A stretch of DNA of 64,000 bases, from contig NC_052664.1 of the NCBI RefSeq assembly GCF_016802725.1, forward strand, positions 21,823,405-21,887,404, written 5' to 3'. Shown here piece after piece: positions 53,346 to 64,000 of this stretch. A program made the translations under genes and the position numbers. Position 1 is the first letter of the stretch. The number at the start of each line of letters is the position of its first letter. This DNA is from Solenopsis invicta (Eukaryota; Arthropoda; Insecta; Hymenoptera; Formicidae). Below the pieces are notes generated by a model. That model ran no database searches, was not told the DNA's origin, and saw only the letters and a program-made list of their open reading frames with translations.

Positions 53346-55890
53346 GCTATTAAAAGGAGTGAAAAATGTACTTTTATGTATAAAATTCAAAGAAATTTTA
53401 CTCCTGGTCCATTTTTACAAATTTAATAAATACGAGACAAGTCATATTTTCACAATAAAACACATAATAACAAAATGACATGCACGACAACATCTCATCG
53501 TCAATCTGTCACGTTTCACGTGTATTAGTTCTAATTTTGTCCACGACGGAATGTCGCTACCGTCAACGCGGAATCCTCGGCTGAGGAGTCAGGACTAGGA
53601 GCCTTAAGGTCTTGTCAAGTACATGTCGTCCTTCCCCTTCCGTCTGCTGGCGCGCTACACAAGTCACTACTTTGTAAGTTCCTTCTTCTGCGCAAGAAGT
53701 CCCGTGTAATTCACTAGCGCTGCTTGTAACATTATACCACCTTTATTTACCTATGAAACGTTACTCCAGCCTGTTCGTGTTCACAGGAAATATACCGTTA
53801 TACCGTAGATGCTGTATCTTCCTATCTCTCGTAATAGCGGATTAACGAAATAAAACGTTTACCTCATTCCGAGTTCACGCGATATAACATTATTTCGTAT
53901 AACTACACATATTTATTCGCATACACAAAAATCCATGTAAATAAAGTCAAGTTCGTATATCATTTTTATCGATTACACGGCATTAAAATGAAGAGTATAT
54001 GTAAACAAAATAAAAACGCTGTGTGTGCTAAATGAATTGCTGAATTGAAACGCGCTAAGTAAGGTCAACAACTCTGATGACGAGAATCAACAAATGCGAT
54101 AAGTAAATCGTCGACTTTGGGTAGGTTTGCGCCGAATCATCACGCTTGTAAACACAAGTGACAGAAAACTTGTGCAACACATAAGATTTGATTTACCGTA
54201 TTAAAATTCGTAATTACGTAACGTAGTATCAATAACGAACGTTTCACGAAAGCTCCAATCGACCGGATAATGACCACCCGCTTTCCGGCATGTGCGCAGC
54301 AGGGACAATCAAAACGGAGACCGTAAAGAAACAGAAAAGTGAAGTATGTGCAAAGTAGCAGTGTCAGAGAGTTCTTAAACTCGTCATCATCTACAGATAA
54401 AGTAAACAGCGAAGCACATTCACTTTTGCCGCCTTGTCAATTAAAGAGAAGCCGCGTGACTGATGCAACTGCATAGACATAGGATATATAATGTCTATGG
54501 TACGCAACGCGACGAAATACTTCGCGGCGCAAGAACCGAGAGTTCTGAGAGATCGTGTTTCGAAAACTATCTTCCAGCCGTAAGAGAGGACGATATATAG
54601 TACCCTTTCGTGTGGCACAACGCTATTTTGTTCCATTTAAGATAGCTCCCGGCTTCCACGGTTTCGGCATCGCTCGTCCTAACGTTGCACCCGGAAAATC
54701 ACCGTTCTGTGAGATTCGCATCGTAAACACGCAACAATTTCTATCTTCGTTAGATCACTCAACACAAATCTGTTACCGATTTTAGCAGCTAAACCTTGAT
54801 ATTTGTTTTCAGCAAAAAGTAAGTTTTTTTTTTTCAAAGATACCTATATATACATATAACAAGAAAGTATATATACAAACGGAGATTGTCCGATCGACAA
54901 ACAAGTATTTCTTTTCGAAACTAACAAATCTAAGGCAGTTTTACGTTGATTTTAAGTTCTGTTATAAATATTGATCCTGAAGAGTTGAATTAAATCAAAA
55001 TAATCCTCTGGATTTAATAAAATTTAAATTACGTAATTCCGCATTACTTAAAACATAGATTAAATTTTCTCTTTTGCGCAAACGAGAGAGCGATATCTCT
55101 CATGGTGAAGTTTACATAAGTGGATATACATTAAATGTCCACGTTACCATGAGTAAAGCAAGCGCGCGATATTTCATATCAAAATGTTTTTTTTTCTTAT
55201 TTCGTTGTTTAAAGAAAAAACAGAAATCTACTTTGTTACGTGTTACACGTCGAAGAGCGCAACCGCAAGGATGCGCAATCATTTGACAGGGATCATTAGA
55301 AATTAATTTCACGTTGACAGCTAAAATTGACGGTTTAAAACTAGATAACTCAAATTGATTAAACGTACGTAGTAATTTTTGTGATGAAAGGGTATTCGAA
55401 CGTTTTACACAAAGTTTAATGATTTATTGCCACACGCAAATAGAGAATCATCGTTTTTCTATTATAGTGGTACATTGCGGGTGCACTTAGCACTGGCGAT
55501 TGGTTTCTGAGCGATGCTATTAACAGCATCAGTGTGTCATTATAAAATTTGATAGGTTCTTTTTTCTGCAAGCCGTTAAAAATATCATAATTTTTACTGA
55601 GTGTTTTTTTTTGTTCAACACCATGACATTTTTGAGTGATTCGTTTCAAAACTTTGCATTTCGTTAAAACTAAAATTACGTTCTTTTTTCTAATCAGATT
55701 TTAAAAAAATTTGTTCACGATTAATTACGATTGCGATAAAAAGTAATGATAAAATATGTGTATACGCATATACATATATATTTGTAGATACGAACAATAA
55801 TAGTTTTATGTATAATAACCGTGGCAAACAATAATATTTTTATATATAAAATATTTATTTTATATATTATTTTATATTTTATATATTTTT
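53346..55890. other. intergenic, no gene recognised
   Basis: About 2.5 kb. 53500-54800 is richer in CpG than its surroundings and could contain promoter or noncoding first-exon sequence for the downstream transporter, but no splice-linked coding exon was found. A 76-codon ORF at 54555-54785 looks like chance. 54830-55890 is AT-rich. Confidence 0.4.
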
Positions 55891-55893
55891 ATA

Positions 55894-55916
55894 TTTCCCA
55901 CGCACAGCGTGGGAAA
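55894..55916. repeat. perfect 10-bp stem hairpin
   Basis: TTTCCCACGC, loop ACA, GCGTGGGAAA. It stands in AT-rich surroundings. Function unknown. Confidence 0.7.
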
Positions 55917-55940
55917 AATAAAAAATAAATTCAAATGAAA

Positions 55941-56084
55941 ATAATAATAACTTACGCTAAGTTAAGGTTTTAGTACTAAACAAATTATTCAAAATAAAAA
56001 AAAAAAACATTTTGACCTTTACTTATTATTTTGAATAATTGTTTAGCACAAAAATCTAGCTTGACTTGTAAGCTCATTATTGCT
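55941..56084. repeat. imperfect inverted repeat (MITE-like hairpin)
   Basis: The arm at about 55951-55996 (CTTAC...TACTAAACAAATTATTCAAA) is the near reverse complement of about 56026-56072 (TTATTTTGAATAATTGTTTA...GTAAG), separated by an A-rich spacer. No ORF. Confidence 0.55.
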
Positions 56085-56202
56085 TTCATAATTTTATATA
56101 TTATTTATACATTAGAGCCTTAAACTCCAACTATTCTCAACTTTTATCAATAAATATATGTACATTTTATATACATTTTTAACCATTATAGTTTACGTTA
56201 TA

Positions 56203-56455
56203 CAGGGTGATTCAAAATAACCTATTGGTCCCGAAGCTGGCATATTCGTAATCGAATTCTGAGACGATTTTTCCTTTTGCAAAAATTTGTCCGGAGCTTA
56301 GTTTTCAAGTTACAATAAGAATTAGCGTATGACGGGTCAGGTACAAGTGGTAGATAGGGGCGGCGCGACTCACTGTTACACGCGGGTGTTTCCGTGGGCA
56401 CCTCCTGCGCTCAAATGACTGACAAAAGTACATGGACAGCACATTCCTATTTAAA

Positions 56456-56504
<49 letters not shown>

Positions 56505-57005
56505 TCTTTCACTCTGTCACTTTAATTATGCTACATTTAACTTATCAAATTTCGATCTCTGTCCGTCAAATCCGGCCGTCAAATATCGGGATGACCGTGA
56601 AATCTTCAAGTGGGTTTACATTATTATAATAAATGTACGTCCGCGAATATTAAAATTTAATGCAAATTAGATTACTTAAATGTGCACTTGCAAGTTAATT
56701 TAAAAGTAGCACTTTTAAAACGCACAAAACGGAAAAAAAGAAAAGAGAAAGAGAAAGACGGGGGGGCCTTTGAACAAGTTTAAGCACGTTTACTTACGCA
56801 CACGGCAATCAGCTTATTGTTTCCACGATGCGACAGTTCAATTTAAATTTGTCTTTTATCCAGATCTATTCCTCGAAGTTGTTTCACATTTCACCACATT
56901 TACACTATTTACTGTGCACTTGATCGATAAATGCGGAACTACGCGACGAACCGATTGATCGACTTTATTAATTACTATTAATCACTACTCTAATCACTAC
57001 AATCA

Positions 57006-57045
<40 letters not shown>

Positions 57046-57243
57046 CTTTCTTTCCGTTTTGGGCGTTTTAAAAGTGCTACTTAACTTGCAAGTGCACATT
57101 TAAGTAATATAATTTGCATTATTCGCGGACGTACATTTATTATAATAATGTAAACTAACTTGAAGATTTCACGGTCATCCCGATATTTGACGGCCGGATG
57201 ACAGAGATCGAAATTTGACAAATTAAATGTAGCATAATTAAAG

Positions 57244-57293
<50 letters not shown>

Positions 57294-57545
57294 TTTAAAT
57301 AGGAATGTGCTGTCCGTGTATTTTTGTTAGTCATTTGAGCGCAGGAGGCCTCACGGAAACACCTACGTGTAACAGTGAGTCGCGCCGCCCCTGTCTACCA
57401 CTTGTATCCGACCTGTCATACGCTAATTCTTATTGTAACTTGAAAACTAAGCTCCGGACAAATTTTTGCAAAAGGCAAAATTGTCTCAGAATTCGATTAC
57501 GAATATGACAGCTTCGGGACCAATAAGTTATTTTGAATCAACCTG
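56203..57545. mobile_element. 1.34-kb foldback element with long inverted arms
   Basis: The left end CAGGGTGATTCAAAATAACC and the right end read in reverse, CAGGTTGATTCAAAATAACT, continue as arms of more than 500 bp that stay nearly identical over long stretches (for example the AATTAGCGTATGAC segment near 56322 and its complement near 57415). TATA stands just outside both ends. The loop (about 56767-57000) has no ORF. A non-autonomous DNA transposon or foldback insertion is likely. Confidence 0.8.
56458..56502. repeat. (TC)n microsatellite in left foldback arm
   Basis: About 22 TC units. The inverted arm carries the matching (GA)n near 57248-57290, and another CT-rich run lies at 57007-57044. 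Confidence 0.9.
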
Positions 57546-57894
57546 TATATAAAATTTTAGAAATAAATTGATTTATAAAATTGAGTTGAGAACAAAGGCC
57601 GTAGAGTTTATCTTTATATTGTTATTTATTTATAAATTAATTTAAATTTTTCAAAGTTAACGTCTTTTACAAAATTATTCGTGCAATCATGTTTCCTAGA
57701 AATTGAACCTTATATCTGTCTAGTCATAAGATAAAAAAATTGTGTCTTACATAGTTATTATACTATCAATAATGTAACATTTGCTTCTTCTATATAGGCT
57801 ACGGTCGAGTTACAAATGATTTGAAACGTTTAATTAATATCAATCAGAATAAAAAATTTTACAAATTAACCAATCAAAAGATATGCTTCAAAGC
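57546..57894. other. intergenic, AT-rich
   Basis: No gene or element recognised. Confidence 0.4.
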
Positions 57895-58028
57895 ATTTGC
57901 AGCACTATCTTGACCGTACTCATAGTAATCCGATCTGAATTATTTATATCATCTTTTTTTATAACTTGTTATTTATTCGGGATACAAAGATTGTGATTCG
58001 ATATGCACTATTAGTAAATCTATAGTCA
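57895..58028. repeat. direct repeat, copy 1 (upstream of transporter)
   Basis: Shares TTTGCAGCA, ATCTTGACCGTAC, ATCCGATCT, ACAAAGATTGTG and TTCGATATGCACTATTA, in the same order and strand, with 63598-63746. Non-coding. Confidence 0.75.
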
Positions 58029-58313
58029 CACAAATCTATAATCATATTACGTATGTTATACATTTTTAGTTGCAAAATAAATTTTTTATTAAAAGAAACA
58101 ACCTTAATCTGAATTTGATGACAAATCCAAAACTGGTGGCTGTATACACAGCCAGTTACATCATATTAAACTTTGAATCAGATCGACTAAATTTAATTCA
58201 ACTCAAATTATAAATATACGTAAAGAAAGTGACAACACAATGTATTTAAATTTAATGTGTACGTACAAATAAAAAAATCTTGCAGAGTAAAGCAGTAATG
58301 TATAATTTTAAAT
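58029..58313. other. intergenic, AT-rich
   Basis: No gene or regulatory motif that I can support. Confidence 0.35.
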
Positions 58314-58362
58314 ATTAAAGGCAATGTGTGCTTCTGAATTAGAAGTACACATTGCCTTTAAT
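58314..58362. other. 22-bp stem hairpin, possible small-RNA precursor or element remnant
   Basis: Arm 58314-58335 (ATTAAAGGCAATGTGTGCTT...) pairs with 58341-58362 across a 5-nt GAATT loop; the single mismatch is a G-U pair in RNA. Weak pairing can extend outward (GTATAA near 58300, TTATAC near 58365). The loop is small for a canonical pre-miRNA. Confidence 0.5.
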
Positions 58363-58489
58363 AGTTATACGCATTTTCATTCCATCCATATTTTCTCCTC
58401 ATTCAACATCTAATCTACATTAATACAAGTGCCTTATTTATATAAAATAACGTAATATCTGTTTTTTATCGGCCCTGTTTCTATTACAG

Positions 58490-58524
58490 ATAGCGTGTAA
58501 CGCTGTGATAAACTTAAAATAAAA
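58490..58524 (+). other. transporter 5' UTR, probably spliced to an upstream exon
   Basis: CCTGTTTCTATTACAG ending at 58489 is a good splice acceptor just before the ATG, suggesting a noncoding first exon further upstream. The context AAAAATGG around the ATG fits insect starts. Confidence 0.5.
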
Positions 58525-58585
58525 ATGGCAAAAATATTCGAAGCTGTACTTCAATTGTGGCCTCAATGGTGTGCAACTCTGCTAG
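58525..58585 (+). CDS. transporter exon 1 (start codon)
   Basis: ATG GCA AAA; encodes MAKIFEAVLQLWPQW and the start of helix 1. Ends in phase 1 before GTTAGT. Confidence 0.88.
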
Positions 58586-61500
58586 GTTAGTTAATTGATG
58601 AAATTTAGTCCAATTTAAGACAAGATTTGTATATTAATAAATGTACGCAAGTAAAATAAATGCGCATCAATTTTGCAATATAATATATAACAAAATATTG
58701 TGCTACAGTATGTCTATTGAACATCAGTATTGGTCTCGCAAGCGGTTGGACATCGCCTTATTTAGCGCAACTAACCGGTGAGAATCCGCCGTTTCGCGTA
58801 ACGTTCGAAGAAGGGTCCTGGATAGCCTCTCTATTACATCTCGGACGCCTCTTAGGCGCCGTCATAGGATCTCTCCTTTTAGAATATATCGGTAGCAAGA
58901 TGTCTGTTCTATTAACGGGAGTGCCGATGATTTTCAGTTGGATTTGCATAATATGTGCCAATTCCCCTATATGGTTGTACGTCGCGAGAATATTTTCAGG
59001 TAACGATAACTGTCTGACAGACAGGATACATTGATTCATTAATCATGTCGCGTCTTTCATAATGCTAATCTTTTACCCTTTTTTTAATCTTTCTTAATGT
59101 GCCTTAATATATTCTATTCATTAATTTTCTAAATTAAAGAATCCTTTCCCTTTATTGTCTTCTACTCTAGTGTTTAAACAATCGCTTTCAATTTTATGTC
59201 CCCATTTTACAGAACTTTTTTTATTGTTAAACTTAGTCCAGATTCTAAGGTATATGTATATAATTCTACATCTGTCACTAATTATATTATTTTGACTAGG
59301 TATGTCAATGGGAATGGTATTCAGCTGCTACCCGATTTATATCGGTGAAATTTCCGCACCATCGATTCGTGGCGCCTTGGTGTGTGTAATTATCAATGGA
59401 TTGCTCATAGGCATACTTTTTGCTAGTATAATGGGTCCCAATATGTCAATGATGTATTTCGGTATCATTAGTTTGATAGTAACGCTATGCTACATTGCTA
59501 TTTTTCCATTCCTGCCGCAGACACCGTATTATTACGTGCGACACAATGACATTAAGAGGTAAAGACGATTTTTTTTATTTGTACAATTGCTTCACAAAAT
59601 AGATATTTGTGAAGTTATATCCGATTGTTAGCTTTATTTAACAAATTATGATTGATTTTGCCTCAAATAGCAAGTTTTTTCTCATCTAATAATAAGTGAT
59701 ATAATGTGACAAAAAAAAGGATAATAAACATTGTTTAGAGTAAATTTTGTTTAATAAATTCAATATTCGATAATATTTTAGCGATCGATAATAGCATCGT
59801 ATGTCATATAAATTTCTCGATTGATTTAAAGAATAAACTTTGCGCGTTACATAATTTATGGCAATAAACATATTTTATTAAGTATTAAACTATGTCCCAT
59901 TTATCATAATCATTATGAATATTTTTAATGTTTTTAAAGAAAAGAGGAACATCAAAAGAAAAATTTGTTCCAAAAAGTTTGTTCATTCTTTTTTGAATAA
60001 CTTATTTTTCTCCAAGTTTATATTTTAAAAATTTTTGTTATTATAGATACTTTCTTAAATAAAATCATATAATTGTATACAAATTAGTTTTTTTTTACAT
60101 TATATATACATAAAAATTTAAGCAAGATGTCTTAAACAAATAAATATTTCATCAAGTATGTATACAACTGTATAATATGTTTCTAACATATTAGGGTCAG
60201 ATTTTCCGATAAAAAATGTTTATATGTACATTAAGAATGAATTGATTCCTGTAAATTAAAAAACACAGCTGTATTTAATTTTCTATCAATTGCTCTATTC
60301 AATAATTAAATCAAATAGTTAACCGATACGGAAAAATAAGCAAGTAGCTAAAAGATTTCACAAAATAAATGAGCTAATCATTAAACAACGCATTTTAGAT
60401 TCACTATATAGTATAATTAAACAATTATCTTTAAAAATCATTAACATTATCTAAAATAGTTTTTGATGTGAATAACATATAATATTAAAAAAATTGTCAT
60501 TGTATTATGCGGCACAAACAAATATTATCAACCAATTTTACAAAAATGCAATTCTAATAATTTTGTTTTTAAAAAATCGTATTTATTATTTATAATAGAT
60601 ATGAGATAGATTTCAGTATATTAAATTTTATTATTTATTTTGAAAAATATTTACATTAATAATATATAATAATACTTAAAAATATTTCATATTTTTTTAT
60701 AAATCTATAACAATTTAAATAAAATGCATGTCACATGTACACACATTTATTTGTTAAGCATATCTGTATAGTTTTGAAGCATAATTTACATTTAAAAAAT
60801 ACAATAGAGATATTTAAGAGTTATAACAAAAAAAAAGTATAATTGTGCATTGCAAATATATATAAAGTAAAATCATCAATCAACGATCATAGTATGATTA
60901 AGATAATACATATATATAATACATATAAGATAATACATATACATAAGATAATACAAGATAATATAATTAAGGAATACCTTGTATATTTTCTATATATAAA
61001 TTTTGACAATTCTATTCGAATATAATTGTTTTATAATTCCAGAGCAGAACAAGCCATTCAATGGTATTATCGGAAACCTGATGTGAAAAGCGAAATAGAA
61101 GCTGTGGAACATTTCGTCAAGTCTACGAGTGCGAAGAGCATAAAGGAACGATTAGAGCAAATAAAAAAACCCGAAAATCGTCACTCTTTGATAATGATAA
61201 TACTATTATACATGTTTATGCAACTCAGTGGACTAAACACTATTCTATTTTACATGGAGATTATCGCGAGAAAGGCAATGGTCACATTGATTACGCCTTC
61301 GACGTTAGTAATTATCATCAGTGCAATCAGTATGTTTGACTTTTGATACAAATATTAATTATTATCTTGATTTTGTATTATCTTATATTGATAGAACTGT
61401 TTTATACCTTAATTGTTTACATCTGTTTTAATTATGACGAACCTTAAATTCTGTTAATACTTCTGCCAAAGTCGCGAGGATTAAATTATTTTGTCTAATT

Positions 61501-62122
61501 ATTTTGCAGATATAATTGTCGGGTGGATGGGGGTAGTCGCCATCGATCGTTGCGGTCGCAGAATTCTGTTAGCGATATCATCGTTTGGCGTGATAACCGG
61601 TATGATATTGTTAGGTTTATACTTCTTCCTGATGGACTACGACTACGATCCGAGTAATCTCGAATGGTTGATCATCCTATCATTCTTGATGTTAACAACA
61701 ATGATGTTTGGACTAACACTGGTGCCTAGCGCAATGTTGAGCGAATTATTTCCGTCCGATCTGAAAAGTATAGCTGGATTCGTTGGAAGCATCTCGTCAG
61801 CAATATTTGCATTTGTCGCCTCGAAGACGTATCAATCGTTGGTAGATATCATCACAGAGAAATACGTCTTTTGGATCTACGCAGTGATCATGCTGATCAG
61901 CTTGATATACTCGCTTATCGTAGTGCCAGAGACAAAAGGAAAAACGCTACAGGTAATACGATATTGCATATTATTACGAGGCAGAGTTTTATTGTCAATT
62001 CGGCGGATAAAATATTGCATGTTAATCATTGCCAATGTTAATAGGAAATTCAAGATATGATGATCGCAGGAAGATCACAACAGTCAAGGATTACTCAACA
62101 GTCACGCGTTGAAACTGGATAA
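58525..62122 (+). CDS. Tret1-like facilitated sugar (trehalose/glucose family) transporter, MFS, 6 exons
   Basis: Predicted plasma-membrane carrier of the sugar porter family. Joining 58525-58585, 58709-58999, 59300-59558, 61043-61329, 61510-61952 and 62045-62122 gives 1,419 nt (472 residues plus stop), the usual length for insect Tret1-like proteins. Seen: GWTSPYLAQL after helix 1 (33-42), PIYIGEIS (129-136), QLSGLN in helix 7 (264-269), DRCGRR (312-317) and PETKGKT after helix 12 (439-445), followed by an EIQDMM tail. Two family motifs are degenerate: the loop 2-3 GRR is GSK (82-84), and PESPR is PQTPY (190-194). The substrate cannot be told from sequence. Internal splice phases are 1, 1, 2, 1 and 0. 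It lies on the same strand as dp, 6.2 kb downstream, with no evident link. Confidence 0.92.
58709..58999 (+). CDS. transporter exon 2 (helices 1-4)
   Basis: Contains SIGLASGW, ASLLHLGRLLGA and EYIGSKMSVLL; ends ARIFS in phase 1 before GTAACG. Confidence 0.92.
59300..59558 (+). CDS. transporter exon 3 (helices 4-6)
   Basis: MSMGMVFSCYPIYIGEIS at the start, PFLPQTPYYYVRHN at the end. It ends in phase 2, AG|GTAAAG. The 1,484-bp intron 59559-61042 is strongly AT-rich with no recognised element. Confidence 0.92.
61043..61329 (+). CDS. transporter exon 4 (central loop, helices 7-8)
   Basis: Charged central loop of about 45 residues, then LIMIILLYMFMQLSGLNTIL. Phase 1 donor GTATGT. Confidence 0.92.
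61510..61952 (+). CDS. transporter exon 5 (helices 8-12)
   Basis: VAIDRCGRR, MFGLTLVPSAMLSELFPSD and PETKGKTLQ. Phase 0 donor GTAATA. Confidence 0.93.
62045..62122 (+). CDS. transporter exon 6 (C-terminal tail)
   Basis: EIQDMMIAGRSQQ continues the typical KGKTLxEIQ motif; Gln/Arg-rich tail, TAA at 62120-62122. Confidence 0.88.
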   Translation, partial: EIQDMMIAGRSQQSRITQQSRVETG

Positions 62123-62290
62123 TATTCAAACATAATAAATTATCTAAAACTCTTTCAGAATTTAGAATAATAATTAATTTTACTGTAATTATAAGAGATA
62201 TACAATATAAAAAATATACTGAAGTAATTAAGTTAAGAAAAAATTGTGCGCTATTATTGAAATAAAATAGATATTACTGAGTTCAACAAA
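62123..62290 (+). other. transporter 3' UTR with poly-A signal
   Basis: AT-rich; AATAAA at 62261-62266 is the likely signal. Confidence 0.55.
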
Positions 62291-63597
62291 AAGTTTTCTC
62301 TTTCTTATTGAAGAAATTCAAACATAAGGTTTATGTATAAAATCAAACTTTATTAAAAAGGTATCGCATGTATAATAGGCGTAAACAAATTTTTCACGCT
62401 TAAAAATGCTTAGAAATAACTGCACGAATAAATGTTTATTCGAATGGCTTGCGATTTGTCTTTGTAGGTTCCTTACTACATGCATGCATAATTAATTGCA
62501 CAAGTGCATCGAATGCACAAGTTTCTTTTTCACTTTAACTGCTATACATTTATTATTAATACACACACTATTGCACAAACTGCCATTCTTTAAGAACGTA
62601 GGATATAATTGTTATTTTATGCGATTGGATAATCCATTCCGGACATGCATTTACGTTGGTTTTTATCTTTTCTTTGGTCCATCACTTAAATCGTCCCAAT
62701 TTTGTTATTGATTTAAGATCAGTATCAATTTTTTTTTTTCAATTTTTGTCTTCATCTTTATCTCTATCTTCTTGCATACAATCTATGAAATTAGTCTGTT
62801 AAGCACTTTTTTTAATAATATTCATATTATTTCAAATTTGTTTCTTTTAAACATTAATCTTTTTTTTTGTTATTATACATCTTGTCAGCACCAATATACC
62901 GCTCAGTTCTCTAAAATCAGTCTTACTGTACGCATATTGCTATTCGCAGCTTTTACTTGTAAACAACTTGTATTTTCACGTAAGTCAATCCACGTTTTTA
63001 TCTTTTATTTATCTATTATTTATGATACTCCTTCGTTTCACTTATTCTTTATATATATCGTTTTATATAACGGTAAACCTTGTTTATAATTTTTAGTAGG
63101 TTCAAAGTCTTTACCTTATATTGATACAAATCGTATTTGTCATGTGGCATTTTCGCATCTGGACACGCTAAAACATTTGTATCTGCGTTACATGTATTCA
63201 ATCTCAGCGTGCTAACTTGGTGTACTGAAGATGATCTAAATTGTGGATCGATCGAAACGTTTGTATGTATTTGTTAACGACTGATTGTCAATATAATTTG
63301 TAATTACACACTAACATCGAGTGTCGGCTGTTATTGGTATTTTATCTCTCCTTTGATTTGTCATCAGAGACTTTATCTATCGTTAATTTTAATTTTTATG
63401 TTTTACATTTTGACACTGCTTTCTTTATACGAGCGTCTAGGCAATCAATTACTTATTGTTTTGTACTCACTGATGTTACAGATTCTGTATGCAAATTAAA
63501 TATAACAATTAAAATATAAACACTGTAAATAATGTCACATTTTTTTTATATCAATACGTGATTGTAATATCACATGGAAGAATGCCTGCATTCCAAA
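62291..63597. other. intergenic, no gene recognised
   Basis: T-rich sequence with short chance ORFs only; no family signature, no repeats matched elsewhere in the window. Confidence 0.4.
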
Positions 63598-63746
63598 TGT
63601 TTGCAGCATCATCTTGACCGTACCCATAATTATCCGATCTGGATTATTTGTATTATCTTTTTTTGTATATTGTATATTTATTCGTATATTTATTCGTTAC
63701 ACAAAGATTGTGTTTCGATATGCACTATTAATATAAAAAATCTATG
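63598..63746. repeat. direct repeat, copy 2
   Basis: Matches 57895-58028 in order and strand with a small insertion (extra GTATATTTATTC-like unit near 63670-63695). Confidence 0.75.
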
Positions 63747-64000
63747 ATGTTGAAGCTAGCAGCGGATTCGCAGCAGCAGATTCGTCAAAGCAGGGATTCT
63801 GATTCAAAATAAAATACATAAGAAACTTTGACATATAAAGGCAAACTAGTAAGTAACTGCACAAAATACATTTATACGCTTCTAAATAGATCAGACTATC
63901 CAGAACAATTAACAAAAATGCGCAGGTCTACTAAATTGTTTAAATTATATAACGAGTTATTGCAGAAATAAGGGAAGGAAACCTCGGTCGGGGCTGCAAA
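63747..64000. other. window end, nothing recognised
   Basis: No ORF or family match. It could be the 5' flank of a further gene. Confidence 0.35.

Noticed and set aside
54555..54785. 76-codon ORF as a gene
   Set aside because: No domain, no splice-linked partner, start context poor; fits chance in CpG-richer DNA.
55894..55916. Hairpin as a transcription terminator
   Set aside because: Intrinsic terminators are bacterial; this is a eukaryotic locus without a gene ending there.
62496..63519. Small + strand ORFs downstream of the transporter (62496-62711, 62772-63089, 63334-63519)
   Set aside because: Phe/Tyr/Ile-rich translations of T-rich DNA with no family signature or splice partners.

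Overview
The window comes from an insect nuclear genome. It has short exons separated by AT-rich introns with GT/GC...AG borders, TA-flanked MITE-like elements, a foldback element and microsatellites. The compact introns and gene content would suit a hymenopteran such as an ant or bee, but that is inference. No bacterial, phage or CRISPR content was seen. Everything recognised is on the + strand.

Positions 1-52274 hold the 3' part of one giant gene, the orthologue of Drosophila dumpy (dp). Dumpy is a membrane-anchored apical matrix protein made of EGF and DPY modules with a C-terminal ZP domain; it ties epidermis, tendon cells and tracheae to the cuticle. I place 94 exons (about 29.9 kb of coding sequence, about 9,960 residues). 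The 5' end lies outside the window. From exon 1 to the last EGF exon every junction is phase 1, so almost every exon can be skipped or duplicated without a frameshift.

Layout of dp: (i) 1-2056, DPY-EGF and EGF-only modules. (ii) 2388-41579, an array of 71 EGF-DPY-EGF modules in 68 exons, with a base period of three modules (C-D-E) that becomes a six-module higher-order repeat (F-A-B-C-D-E) from about 8257 onward; a damaged module follows at 41665-41934. (iii) 42278-50183, about 24 DPY-EGF modules, five of them with a conserved RTM(I/V)C signature. (iv) 50739-52274, ZP domain, RRRR furin-type site, transmembrane helix and short cytoplasmic tail.

The dp introns carry two copies each of two MITE-like families (25475-25908 and 33178-33647; about 20751-21286 and 48506-48944), plus an old retroelement-like insertion with a 21-A run inside 12638-14019.

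Positions 52275-58489 are intergenic: the dp 3' UTR, a 176-bp tandem duplication, small hairpins, a 1.34-kb foldback element (56203-57545) and a 49-nt hairpin at 58314. Positions 58525-62122 encode a complete six-exon, 472-residue sugar transporter of the Tret1-like/MFS type. A repeat found upstream of this gene (57895-58028) recurs at 63598-63746, close to the window end, which hints at a tandem paralogue just beyond. The two genes have no evident functional link.
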